Assembly (NCBI GenBank): GCA_007644065.1
Contig: VJWN01000004.1
Coordinates: 1,922,001-1,986,000, forward strand
Reading direction: 5' to 3'
Origin: Margaritispora aquatica
Lineage: Eukaryota; Ascomycota; Leotiomycetes; Helotiales; Discinellaceae
DNA: 64,000 nt
The notes beneath the pieces were generated by a model that made no database searches, was not told where the DNA came from, and saw only the letters and a program-made list of their open reading frames with translations. Both the position numbers and the translations under genes were made by a program. Numbering within the stretch: the first letter of the stretch is position 1; every line of letters begins with the position of its first letter. Shown piece by piece: positions 1 to 9,749 of this stretch.

Positions 1-741
1 GGCTATTGGCAGGTATCTGAAATATAGATGAGAGGCAGCAAAGATATCTCAGGAAGTTTCAAACCTGTTTAGTCACAGTTCCCTTTTCAACGTTTACTAC
101 GAACATCTGGTCCTGGTATCCAGCAACAAGTATTTCCGAATTATTGACCTTGGATGTGTAGCTCATACACTGCAAGTCTTTCATGTCTTCGTGGCTGTTA
201 TGTACCATTAGCCTCCATCTATATCCAAGGTAACCTATCACCAGGTATAGAGTTTCCTACGTGATATGCCATATTGGAGGCCCACGACGCATTGCCATAT
301 GGATATAGTTCTTCCCCAATGTTATGACACCTGCCTGACAGAACAAAAATTGGCGTACAGGCCCATATCCTGCCCTAAAAGATGTATATTGCTGAAGCTC
401 GCCGCCATAGTAGCTCAAGACGCGTCCGAATTCATTGCCCACCCAGACCAGCTCTTGGGAAGTATCAAAGGCAAAATTCGCAATTGATGTCTGATGTATA
501 TGCGGAGCAGGCGGCGGAAGGAGCAGACGCCCGACCTTCAAACAATCCCATCAGCATCATATTCATAGACTCGCGGGTGGTAGAAAAATTAAGTCGCAAG
601 ACCTCGAAGGCTTCGCGACTTTGTCCTTCGCTGCGCTGCCCCGCCAAAAGCACAACGCGGGTTGCCGGCGGCGGGGTTGTTGTCTCGCAAATGGCACGAA
701 GAAACGGGCATTTGACTTACTTCCTTCCAGTCGCCATCCAT
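1..741 (-). CDS. PAN2: PAN2, poly(A)-nuclease deadenylase subunit, N-terminal part (truncated by window edge)
   Basis: N-terminal end of the catalytic subunit of the PAN2-PAN3 deadenylase, which trims mRNA poly(A) tails in the cytoplasm. Only the start of the WD40-like N-terminal domain is inside the window. Four exons splice cleanly on the minus strand: 741-721, 535-261, 194-65 and 16-1. The first exon codes for MDGDWKE and ends at a GTAAGT donor; introns are 185, 66 and 48 nt. Recognisable PAN2 segments are ELVWVGNEFGRVLSYYGGEL, RRGPPIWHIT, DMKDLQCMSY and SEILVAGYQDQMFVVNVEKG. The exon 4 fragment continues the family pattern with IPANS. The start is chosen because the short first exon gives the expected acidic MD-DW N-terminus. 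The WD repeats, the pseudo-ubiquitin-hydrolase domain and the RNase domain lie outside the window. The gene is divergent from the transporter at 1147. Confidence 0.9.
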
Positions 742-1146
742 CGAGTGTATCTGGTCACCACTACTACCAATCCATGGCTTGTAATACAGGAATACTCGAT
801 TTGAACGGGCCTCAAGTTCAGCGTGGTTGCGAATCCCACCTAATCGGGCTGGGCGGTGACTTGGGGGTGTGGATGGATGAATCCTGCTAGATTGTGAGCT
901 GTGAAAGGGCTGTCGGACAACAAAACTTTGTGGAGCTTTGGGCTTGGGGACGTCTCAAGAGCTATGTAGATGTGTCAGGTAGGTAAGAATGGCGCAATAA
1001 TAGCAGTAAGGGAAACAATTGTGTAAACGTATACTTGATAAATCTTGAAGAAGAGTTACCTTTCTTTCTCTTTCTTACTGCAGTTTATAGTTCATTTACT
1101 AGCTCTTCTCCTACTATATGCTCAGGTAGCAGCTTCCTTTATCATC
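742..1146. promoter_or_regulatory. Divergent intergenic region between PAN2 and the MFSD5-like gene
   Basis: About 400 bp separate the two start codons, so both promoters must lie here. A pyrimidine-rich stretch around 1059-1082 ends in TGCAG, and GTAAGA occurs near 983; together they could bound an intron in the transporter's 5' UTR. No other element was recognised. Confidence 0.4.
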
Positions 1147-2689
1147 ATGAATTTCTACGATTTGGCATTCGTCGTTCTGGCTTCAACATGCGGTCTTCTC
1201 AGTTGGAGGCAGTATTACAATGGGGAGAATGCTCCAGAAAAGAAGGCTTTGAACCAGGCTCCTGTGAATCCTCGATCAAAGGCAGAAGCTAGCCAGTTCA
1301 CTCGACATTTTCTCACTGTATATTGTCTGGTGATGGGTTCAGACTGGCTTCAAGGTATGTCTCAGATTCAATGAATAGGAATTCTGGGCTTAAAGGATTA
1401 GGACCATACGTATACAGCTTATACAAAGACCAATTCGGTCTCACAGAGACTGTAGTAGCAGCCTTGTTTACCACTGGTTTCCTTTCAGGAGGTATTTCTG
1501 GTTATTTCGTTGGTCAATTTGCCGACCGATTTGGACGCAAGAAAGCTTGTCTAGTATTCTGTGCCACCTATTCCATTGCTTGTTTCTCGACCCTGGCTCC
1601 AAATGTACCTCTTCTCTTTGTCGGCCGAGTGTTTGGTGGACTCAGCACTAGCTTGATGTACAGTGCCTTCGAGAGCTGGATGGTGACCGAGTACCACAAG
1701 AGACAAATGGCTAAAGCGGGAATCAACTTGAGTAGCCTGTATGGAATCATGACTACTTTGAACAGTATTGTCGCCATCGTCTCAGGGGTCTCGTCGGAAT
1801 GGTTGGTTGGATTTACTCACACTAAGCGAGCTCCTTTTATGGCGAGTGCAGGATTGTTAATGGTTGCATTTTGGATCATCTTAGGATGCTGGGTAAGTAA
1901 CATCACTCTTTCCATAAATCTGTTGTGCCTTGAAATTGAATTTGTACTCACTATCAAACAGACTGAAAATTATGGCGACAGCCATGAAGCCACAGAACAA
2001 ACAACCTCTGTCCCAGCAAAGAGTGCACTCAAAACATTCTTCACTGACAAACGGATCCTCACTCTCGGCCTCGCGTCATGTTTCTTCGAAGGCAGCATGT
2101 ACCTCTTCGTCTTCTTCTGGTCACCTGCCCTCAAAGCCGTATCACCATCACCACTTACCCTCCCCTTCGGCATGATCTTTGCCTGTTTCATGGTACGTCC
2201 TCGTCCTCCTCCTCCTCCTCTCATACCTCCATCCACACCCCCATCCACACGTCTCTCCCAAAGCATCCCACTAACAACCAACAGTGCAGCGTCATGCTCG
2301 GCTCCCTCCTCTTCACACTCCTAATCAACAACCGCATAATCTCACACTCGCGCCTCCTAACCATCATCTTCGCAACCGCCTCCTCAGCCCTACTAATCCC
2401 ACTACTCACGCGCTCGGAGCCGCTCGTCTTCGGTGCCTTCTGCGTCTTCGAGGCCTGTGTGGGCATGTACTGGCCGTCCGTCGGCTACCTGAAGACGGCG
2501 CACATCTCTGACGGGATCCGTGCTCGCATCTACGGCATGCTGCGCATCCCGCTGAATGTGTTTGTCGTTGTGGCGTTGGGGTGCGTGCAAGAGGGCGAGG
2601 CGTATCGGAATTTGGTGTGGATGGGGTGTTCGGGGTTGTTGGTGTTTACGAGTGGGGTGTTTTATTTTGCTGTTGGTGGTAGTGAGTGA
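1147..2689 (+). CDS. MFSD5-type major facilitator transporter (molybdate-anion transporter family)
   Basis: Twelve-helix-type major facilitator of the MFSD5 (molybdate-anion transporter) family; the substrate in fungi is not certain. Exons 1147-1354, 1402-1892, 1962-2192 and 2285-2689 join in frame, giving about 444 residues. The start at 1147 gives a hydrophobic first helix (MNFYDLAFVVLAS). Family marks are DWLQGPYVYSLYK after splicing at 1354/1402, the MFS motif A variant GQFADRFGRKKA, and RVFGGLSTSLMYSAFESWMV. An acceptor at 1401 is preferred over the nearer AG at 1395 because it restores the conserved LQGPYVY. The last exon contains TM helices and a short polar tail. Introns are 47, 69 and 92 nt. 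It lies convergent with UBC8 downstream. Confidence 0.88.
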
Positions 2690-3441
2690 GTGAGTAAGTG
2701 AAGGAGTGAGCAGGCAAGGAGTATGTGGCCAATGTGACCAGGATGAGTATGGGTATGAGCACGTCAAGTACACATTTGTATCAGATGGCAATGGAACTTC
2801 AACGGAATAGGGTGAAGAGAGGTCTGAGAGAAATGGACACGATCATCTGAGGAGGAAGCCTAGGTCTGTATGTCAAGAGTATAAATATGCTGGAGAAAGA
2901 ACATTCAGGTTGTAGGATATGTGTATTGGTAGGACTGTCATGTTGGGCGCTTTATTTATATTGCCTACCGACCTACATTCACTTATAGTTAGACTCAATC
3001 ATGAGAACCCAAGCATTAAATGGGAATGAAAAGGAAATATTTTAAGCCCCAAACTGTCACTTAATACTCAGTGCGGTTCTGGACGCTTCAAGTCTGTCAT
3101 TTGAACATCAAAAACAATAACGCAATCTTGCGTCTTTACTACTTCGACTTTAATTTGCTCCGCCAGACTACTTCTCATCATGGACACCTCAAAACAAAAA
3201 GCATTCAAAGTACATGAGAAGATCATTCTATGTAGCTAATTAAGTCGTGTGCACCGCTTGTTCAGACCAACGCAAAAAGCAAAAGTACAATCCATGACCT
3301 ATGCAACCAGCCAGCCATTTGGCACTCCATAACCATCGTATCCATCCATCCAGATCCCCAGATCCCACCCTGCCCTAAATCTAACACCTTGACCGGATGT
3401 ACAAGGAAATAGCTCGAACGTCTGCTCCAATCTCAAGAAGC
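2690..3441. other. Convergent intergenic region, 3' UTRs
   Basis: Tail-to-tail spacer between the MFSD5-like gene and UBC8. It presumably holds both 3' UTRs. The sequence is AT-rich with no supported ORF. Confidence 0.4.
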
Positions 3442-4432
3442 TTAAACCTCCTCCATCGTACCAGCTGGCTCTTCGTCTTCCTCATCACCGAAGCTGCCCA
3501 CGGAAGACATGGAGTCGGTGTCATCGTCTTTTGCGCCGGCTTCGTCTGCTGCTTCTTTACTAGCATATTTGGCGACGTATTCTGCTTTCCATCAGCATAA
3601 CTCATTCCCTTTCCAAGGATATAACCCCACCCTTCACTTTGACATCATAACTCTTTGGTTCCCGCATCAGTAAAGCTGCAGCTTCTCCATTCAAGGGATC
3701 GGTAGGATTTGGATATCGGAGAAGTTGTGGCAGGAAGACTTCGAAGATGTTGATCATGTCGAACATAGGAGACCATGTCTGGTTGATCACATCTAGACAG
3801 ACCGAGCCGGATCTATTCCCAATCAATAATCATCTTCCAGCATGGGGGAAGACATACAACTCGTCGATATTTGGATGGAAGATGCGATTCACAAAGCCGA
3901 TGCTGGGCGATTTGTATGGATATTGATCCGGGAGTTCGACATGTACTTTCCAGCATCCGCCTTGGAATGGTGCTGCGTGATGTTAACAAACTATCCTCCA
4001 CCCTCCGTATGTATCGCAGACTGACTCTCTTCTGGTCCCTTGAATCGCACGTAGAATTCCTGCCTATTTCCTTCGTGAGCGGATCATTCGAGCATTAAGG
4101 GTTCGGGGTCGCAATACACTAAGTAGTGGTTAGTAGAAAATAGATCCGCGCTTGACTTCCCATGGACTCACTATTATCATTCACCAGAGTAACCTCATAG
4201 TCACTCATCAGCCTAGACACTCATCAACACAGCGCTGGATCAAATGTAAGGCAAATCGTACATCCTAGAGTCATGTTAGCCGGTGTCATCCCTCTCCTCG
4301 TATGACCAAACTTACTTCATGACCTGCGCATCAGATATTCCCAGTCAGTTCTTGCCATTTTCGGTTTGTCCAAATCAAAGGAAAAGTCTCTCAACTCACA
4401 TCTGTTTCTATGCGTCTTCGTGGGGAAGACAT
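3442..4432 (-). CDS. UBC8: Ubiquitin-conjugating enzyme E2, UBC8/UBE2H type
   Basis: E2 enzyme that carries ubiquitin as a thioester; yeast Ubc8 acts in catabolite degradation of gluconeogenic enzymes. Seven exons join in frame to 187 residues: 4432-4400, 4323-4316, 4212-4172, 4070-4026, 3972-3858, 3812-3631 and 3581-3442. The start gives [11 protein letters not shown], the usual UBC8 N-terminus. Exon 2 is only 8 nt. The catalytic region reads [20 protein letters not shown], then [16 protein letters not shown] with the active-site Cys in CLD. The tail ESMxSVG-like segment [20 protein letters not shown] is the acidic C-terminus typical of UBE2H. The acceptor of exon 4 is the least certain: 4070 was chosen because it keeps the frame and gives [14 protein letters not shown], two or three residues longer than usual. 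The donor at 3630 (GTGGGG) is also unusual. Confidence 0.9.
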
Positions 4433-5392
4433 CTTGTGCGGATACCGGCTTGTTGTCTCTTCTTGTCTCTTCTTGTCGGAATGGGTGAGGAGGGGTCGAA
4501 AGAGAAGTAAGTGAAGGCTTGGAGAACCTCGCAGGTTATTAATGTTTGTCGATGATTCAAGGTGAAGTAAAGCAGACTCGGATGTCTGTGGTGCGCGGGA
4601 AGTGATCAAAGCAGTTCCAGACTAGGTCAGGTCAGGTCAGGTACCTGGGAAACTCTGGAACAAAGTGAGGTAGATATTCGTACTTCCCTCCGGAAAGATC
4701 AACAGACAGGGATTCGGAGAGGGGCGATAAGCCGCACGTCAGGATTCTTTATCGCCTGGCAGACCCGGATTCCTTGAAGATGTTAAGGGAAGCCAAGCAC
4801 CCAACTTGAGAATATCAAAGAAAGAAATAAAAACACCAAATATGAAGGGAATGGAGGGGCAGATGAATGTAGGAACATTTAACCTAAAATCTCCATTCTT
4901 TGCCCGGGTTTTAATCCTCACAGGTTCATTCAACAATTTTCCATTCCCTACCTTATATACTACCTCTTGAATCAGAACCCACCACACCCACGTTTCCTCA
5001 CCTGCCCCAAGTACAGCATGATCGCTGCTAGAACCTGACTCAATGCACTCACTCAGATATGAAGAACTCGAATCTACCTCAGAATGTACAAAACCTAAAA
5101 CAACTGGGAAACCTGCACATTGCTTCACTCGAAATACTATATCCTCTCGTGATCAACATGTTCATATCAGGTTAGACTCAGGGTCCATCCGAGGCAAATA
5201 CTCGGCCTCACCTCCGCTAGGGCTTTGTCAATCCATCAGCAGTATCAAAACCACGCTGCGCATTTCATCACGACAATGTAATAAAAACTCTGCGTTGCTT
5301 GCAATGGCTGACCATCATCCTAAATTGTCTAATTTCAATCCCAGGCAGCAGCACCGCCTTCAATTGAACTCCAACAACCCCGCCCTTCCAAC
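4433..5392. promoter_or_regulatory. Divergent intergenic region UBC8 / panB
   Basis: About 960 bp upstream of both genes. It contains a short tandem GGTCA repeat near 4626-4641. A 129-codon minus-strand ORF at 4739-5128 has no recognisable similarity and is not called. No further element was recognised. Confidence 0.35.
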
Positions 5393-6455
5393 ATGTCGAA
5401 ATCATTCCCCGCCATGAATATGTCCCGCACTCTCGGTCAACAATATTTACGACCTGCACGACTTGCTCTGCGACCTTTCTTAACACAATGGCAGACTCGG
5501 CAAAGTTCGCACTCGCCTATGGGTCCCCAAAGTCCCGTACCACGGAAAAAGATCACTATGAACACCTTACGTCTCCTTCACAAGAAAGGCGAGCCCATTA
5601 CTATGCTGACGGCCCATGATTTTCCCAGCGGGCACGTTGCGGAAGTTGCTGGAATGGAAATGGTGCTCGTGGGCGACAGTCTGGCGATGGTCGCTATGGG
5701 AATGGAAGATACCAGTGAAGTGCTTTTGGAGGAAATGCTTTTGCATTGTCGCTCCGTGTCTCGGGCAGCAAAAAGTGCTTTTACTGTACGTGATACCCTA
5801 GCGCATGAGAACCACCACACTAAATGACTTTGTCTAGGTTGGAGATTTGCCCATGGGTTCATATGAGATCTCTCCCGAACAAGCTCTCCAATCAGCGATT
5901 CGATTCATCAAGGAAGGTCGAGTACAGAGTGTGAAGCTAGAAGGAGGGGCAGAGATGGCTCCAACAATCAAAAAGATCACAAGCGCTGGTATCCCAGTCC
6001 TGGCACATATTGGTCTAACACCACAAAGACAAAACTCATTGGGAGGTTTCCGAGTGCAAGGAAAGACATCTGCCGGCGCAATGAAGGTCCTAGAAGATGC
6101 GCTGGCGGTACAGGAAGCTGGCGCATTCGCCATGGTAGTAGAAGCAGTACCACAAGAGGTCGCCGCTTTGATAACAAAAAGACTCTCCATTCCTACCATC
6201 GGTATTGGAGCTGGGAATGGATGCTCTGGCCAAGTGCTGGTCCAGGTAGACATGACTGGAAACTTCCCACCTGGACGATTTATCCCTAAATTTGTCAAGA
6301 AGTACGGCGATGTATGGAGCGAGAGTTTGAGAGCCATTGAAGCTTATAGAGATGAGACCAAGAGTCGTGTGTACCCAGCACCAGAACATACATATCCGAT
6401 CTCGAAGGATGAGCTTGCTGAATTCGAGCGGATGCTGGACGAGAAGGATAAGTGA
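5393..6455 (+). CDS. panB: 3-methyl-2-oxobutanoate (ketopantoate) hydroxymethyltransferase
   Basis: Catalyses the first committed step of pantothenate synthesis, transferring a hydroxymethyl group from methylene-tetrahydrofolate to alpha-ketoisovalerate; the yeast counterpart is ECM31. Two exons, 5393-5785 and 5838-6455, encode 336 residues, with a 52-nt intron (GTACGT...CTAG). The first ~45 residues are basic and Ser/Arg-rich (MSKSFPAMNMSRTL, then RPARLALRPF), consistent with a mitochondrial targeting peptide. Family signatures are ITMLTAHDFPSGHVAEVAG, EMVLVGDSLAMVAMG, VKLEGGAEMAPTIKKI, GIPVLAHIGLTPQ and TIGIGAGNGCSGQVLV. The metal-binding Asp of VGDS and the catalytic Glu region in VVEAVP are present. 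Its stop is only 119 bp from the ATG12 stop on the other strand. Confidence 0.95.
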
Positions 6456-6574
6456 GCTGTATGTGTTGGCTTGCGACTGGTCGTTGGGATGCATGGTCGG
6501 AGTTGGCGGTCCTCGTTATGCATCTTCAGGTGAAGGGCTTGTAGAACGTATATATATCGAAATGAAACATGTCA

Positions 6575-7059
6575 TCAGCCAAAAGCAGGCGTCATCGAAT
6601 AAGTGACGATAAGGTGATCTTTCGAATCCTTGAAGCACTACGCACGCCATTCATTAGCACACATCCTCTCCTCCTCCAAAGTTACACTCATTAACTCACC
6701 CTATGCAAATTCCCCACCACCTCATCCAGCGCCGGCGCAAAGCTACTATTGACGTACAAAAACACGCTCTCCCGCTCCCCAATCTTCAGCACCCTTCTCA
6801 GGTACGCAACAACAGCCTCGAACCGCTGGTTCGCATTGATCTTGCACAGCGTCTGGCGCAGCGCCGGTGCGGCCCCGACGCCCTTGAAGTGTACCGTGAT
6901 CTTGGGCTTGGGGAAGTCGCCGGCGTTCTGCAGTGCGGAGGCGGCATCGCGGGGTAGCGAAGTCAGGATCATGGACGAGGCGAGCGTGAGGGGCATGTCG
7001 GGCGAGGTGCTGCGGTCGGGGATTCCCGTTGCGTCGGGGATGGGGGGCGTGGATGCCAT
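6575..7059 (-). CDS. ATG12: ATG12, ubiquitin-like autophagy protein
   Basis: Ubiquitin-like modifier conjugated to ATG5 to build the E3-like complex for ATG8 lipidation in autophagy. Two exons, 7059-6700 and 6637-6575, give 140 residues. The disordered N-terminus (about 1-50) is Pro/Ser-rich; the ubiquitin fold begins at KITVHFKGVGAAPAL. Family marks are CKINANQRFEAVVAYLRRVL, SVFLYVNSSFAPALDEVVG and the C-terminal exon CFKDSKDHLIVTYSMTPAFG, which ends in the conjugating Gly. The second exon has only 20 codons and would be missed by ORF finding, but the phase-0 splice AGG|GTGAGT to TAG|TGC restores the expected LHRCF. This terminal exon proves the frame and the strand. Confidence 0.93.
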
Positions 7060-7658
7060 TTTTTCTTCTTCTTTGGAGGGGAGATTGAGCTTGAGGGTAT
7101 TCTGGGTGAGTTTGGGTGTTGGTGGTTTGTAGAGGAGAGTTGGGTTTGAAGAAGTACAGTGGTGGTGGGACGAGGCTGAGGTTTTGAAGGGAAGTAGCTT
7201 AGAAGGTTTGTGGTGCCTGGATGAGGTGGGGTGTTATTCCTTTCATGGCATTGTTCAGAAGCCAATGGGGTTTAACCACCGAGACAGGTCAATTTCGTCT
7301 TGTGACAAAACCATAAATCTAGCTGATATAGAAGGGTTGTATCGCAACTATTTATCTCAGAGATTGTCTTGTTGTATACTTTCTCAATGTGTATATATCG
7401 AAGCACATTTTCCTACCAATGTGTGTAATATCTAAACACATTCCAAAGTGTTATCCCAGACATTCTATCCAGCTCTATTTCCGTCTCCGACGATAACGAA
7501 ATTTGACAGCCTCCCTAGAATAAGCTAGTCGCTTAATTCTTTTGAATTCTGACTTGGATCTTTGTCTTGGGAAGTATACTTCATTGCTCCCCCGCTGTCT
7601 AGTAATACAATCTTACAGGTGAGAGATATTACTATATACAAAGTTATACAAATCTGGC
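7060..7658. other. Intergenic region upstream of ATG12 and downstream of ICP55
   Basis: About 600 bp that must contain the ATG12 promoter and the ICP55 3' UTR. CT-rich on the ATG12 strand just upstream of its ATG. No other gene seen. Confidence 0.35.
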
Positions 7659-9270
7659 TCAATCGCGCAGTGCCTCAATATCGACAACCTCTTTCACAGC
7701 TTCAGTTGTCAGAACCAGAGGTGAGCTTTCACCTACACATACACTATCTTCTATCCGTATGCCGATTCCTCTGAAATGTGCTGGCCATCGATCGTCGTTC
7801 GGCACGTAAATCCCAGGCTCAACAGTAACGCAGTGACCAGCCTTAAGCTGTACCGAGCGTGTATACCCAGGACAATCGTGCACATCCAGTCCAATGTAGT
7901 GACCAACATGGTGTGGAAATAGTACATCTAGGGCATTCCCCGACATATCGAAGCCTAGTCCTTTCAGCGCCTCTTTGAGACCATGCTCGGTGACCTGGTG
8001 GATCTTATCCAGAGTCATGTTTGCGTCTTCCGTGCAGAGGGAAATGCTGCTTCGCTGAACACGGAGGATTGCTTCATAGAGGTCTCTTTGTGGATCTGAG
8101 AACTTCCCGTTCACTGGCCACGATCTGGTGATGTCGGCGATGTATCCACCATATTCACCTCCAGCGTCCACTAGGACTATCTGGCCATCCTGAAGAATAT
8201 CGTCGTTCCTGACATAGTGTATGCTCAAGGCGTTCTTGCCGCCAGCGATGACTGGGACGTATGCAGTTGCCTGGCAGCCTTGAATCTTGAAATCATAATC
8301 AAAGAACGCGCCCAGGTCTTTTTCCTTGGTCCATTGCTTGCGCATGGCGTTTGTAAAGGCTCTCCCGGAATATTTTCCAGCAAGACGCATGTTTGCAATC
8401 TCAGCTTCGCTCTTGATGACGCGTATTTCATTCATCAATGGCCGCAAAGGTTTAACCTTGCTGTCTTTAATCATTTTTTGGAAATCATTAGGAGGTGAGT
8501 CTTGGCTCCTGAAGAACCTGCCAAATCCTGAACATTTAGCTATGTCTGTGTAGACCTCGCTGGCCGCCGAGATCAGCGGAGGGAGTAAAGTGTGGAGGTT
8601 GTTGATATCTCCGGACTACAAAAATATCAGCACTTGCTCAAGATACTTTTGATGGAGTTCTCCTTCACCTCATCAGCATTGAACACATCCAGGGCAGCTT
8701 GCTCGCCGGACCTGGCACCGTCCCATTGCTCTGCTTTGGCATCCTTGGGTCTTAAAAATAAGTGGAATGTGTAATCGTCCGCTGAGCCAACCTTCTGTAT
8801 GACAGCGACAGCTTCAGGTTCATTGAAACCGGTAAGGTATAAGAAATTGGGTTCCTGATGGAATTCATAGAATACAGCTCCTGATCGGTACTTGGTGTCA
8901 GAAGATGCCAATATAGCTATCCCCTTGTCAGGAAGGCTCGCAGCAAGTTTTGCTCGTCGGTCTGCATATTCTTGGGCTGTGATACCAGGAGTTACTAGCA
9001 CAATTGATTAGCAAGTGTCCCAATTGGGCTCTCAGATGGATTACAACCTTCTCCGGCTTTAAGTAGATGTGGATGAGTTTCGTGAACAGGCTGCCCGAAT
9101 TGAAGCTCTGCGGCCGATATCGAAGCATAGGTTCTGCGACTTGGACTTCTTATGCAGTTGTTATTTGCTGCTGGTGCAACTGCAGGCGTGCGTGATGCGC
9201 ATCGCAATCGGGGTGTTGATATTGTCCTGTACAATTGTTGCACCAACAGTCTCCTTAACTTCATGCTCAT
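7659..9270 (-). CDS. ICP55: ICP55, mitochondrial intermediate-cleaving Xaa-Pro aminopeptidase
   Basis: M24 metallopeptidase that removes one N-terminal residue from proteins after mitochondrial presequence cleavage. Exons 9270-9048, 8994-8669 and 8615-7659 join in frame to 501 residues. Residues 1-50 are Arg-rich without acidic residues (MSMKLRRLLVQQLYRTIST), a mitochondrial presequence. The aminopeptidase-P N domain follows (TPGITAQEYADRRAKLA, GAVFYEFHQEPNFLYLTGF). The catalytic domain has the five metal-ligand motifs: VLVDAGGEYGGYIADITRSW, HHVGHYIGLDVHD, TVEPGIYVP and GIGIRIED. Intron donors are GTTGTA and GTGAAG. It is divergent from DBF4 and convergent-type spaced from nothing on its 3' side except the ATG12 promoter. 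Confidence 0.94.
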
Positions 9271-9749
9271 GCTGAATTCGGATCTGGTGTCGCAGCTATA
9301 TCCAGCTCTAGAGCGTATAGTTGATAAAATAAATCAGAAGCATAGTTGATCTGATATCAGATGTCAAAAGTGGTATAACTTTAATGCGTGGATAGATATT
9401 ATGCAGGCTACATATATTTGGCACTAATGGTTGTCCAGTCACGCGTCCGCTTTTGGTGGCCCACCCTCGAAGTTTGGTTGTTGACATCAGTCCTTCGAAT
9501 TTCAAACCCAGCCTCTCCCAGCTCTTCAGCCAGCGACAGCATTATTCCCACCACGCTCTCTGAACTGTGCAATTCGACAAGTCTTGCTTTTCTGTTCAAC
9601 GAGTAATCAATCATCTCTTTCAAATGTCTTTATAAGTCTCGTCTGAAGCTGGTACCGACGTGACTTTGTCGCGTTGCACCCCACTCCTTCATTGGTGCTT
9701 TCGCTGGAAGGAGAACGCCAAAACCATACCTACATTAACTTAATTACAT
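9271..9749. promoter_or_regulatory. Divergent promoter region ICP55 / DBF4
   Basis: 479 bp between two start codons on opposite strands. It contains one perfect ACGCGT element (listed separately). A 71-codon minus-strand ORF at 9408-9623 is not supported by any similarity I can see. Confidence 0.5.
9441..9446. promoter_or_regulatory. MluI cell-cycle box (MCB)
   Basis: Perfect palindromic ACGCGT about 300 bp upstream of the DBF4 start. MCB elements bind MBF and drive G1/S transcription in fungi, and the Dbf4 kinase subunit is needed at S-phase entry, so the placement makes sense. The hexamer alone can occur by chance. Confidence 0.5.

Noticed and set aside
382..804. 140-codon plus-strand ORF near the window start
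   Set aside because: It is antisense to the spliced PAN2 N-terminus, which has clear family motifs; the ORF itself has none.
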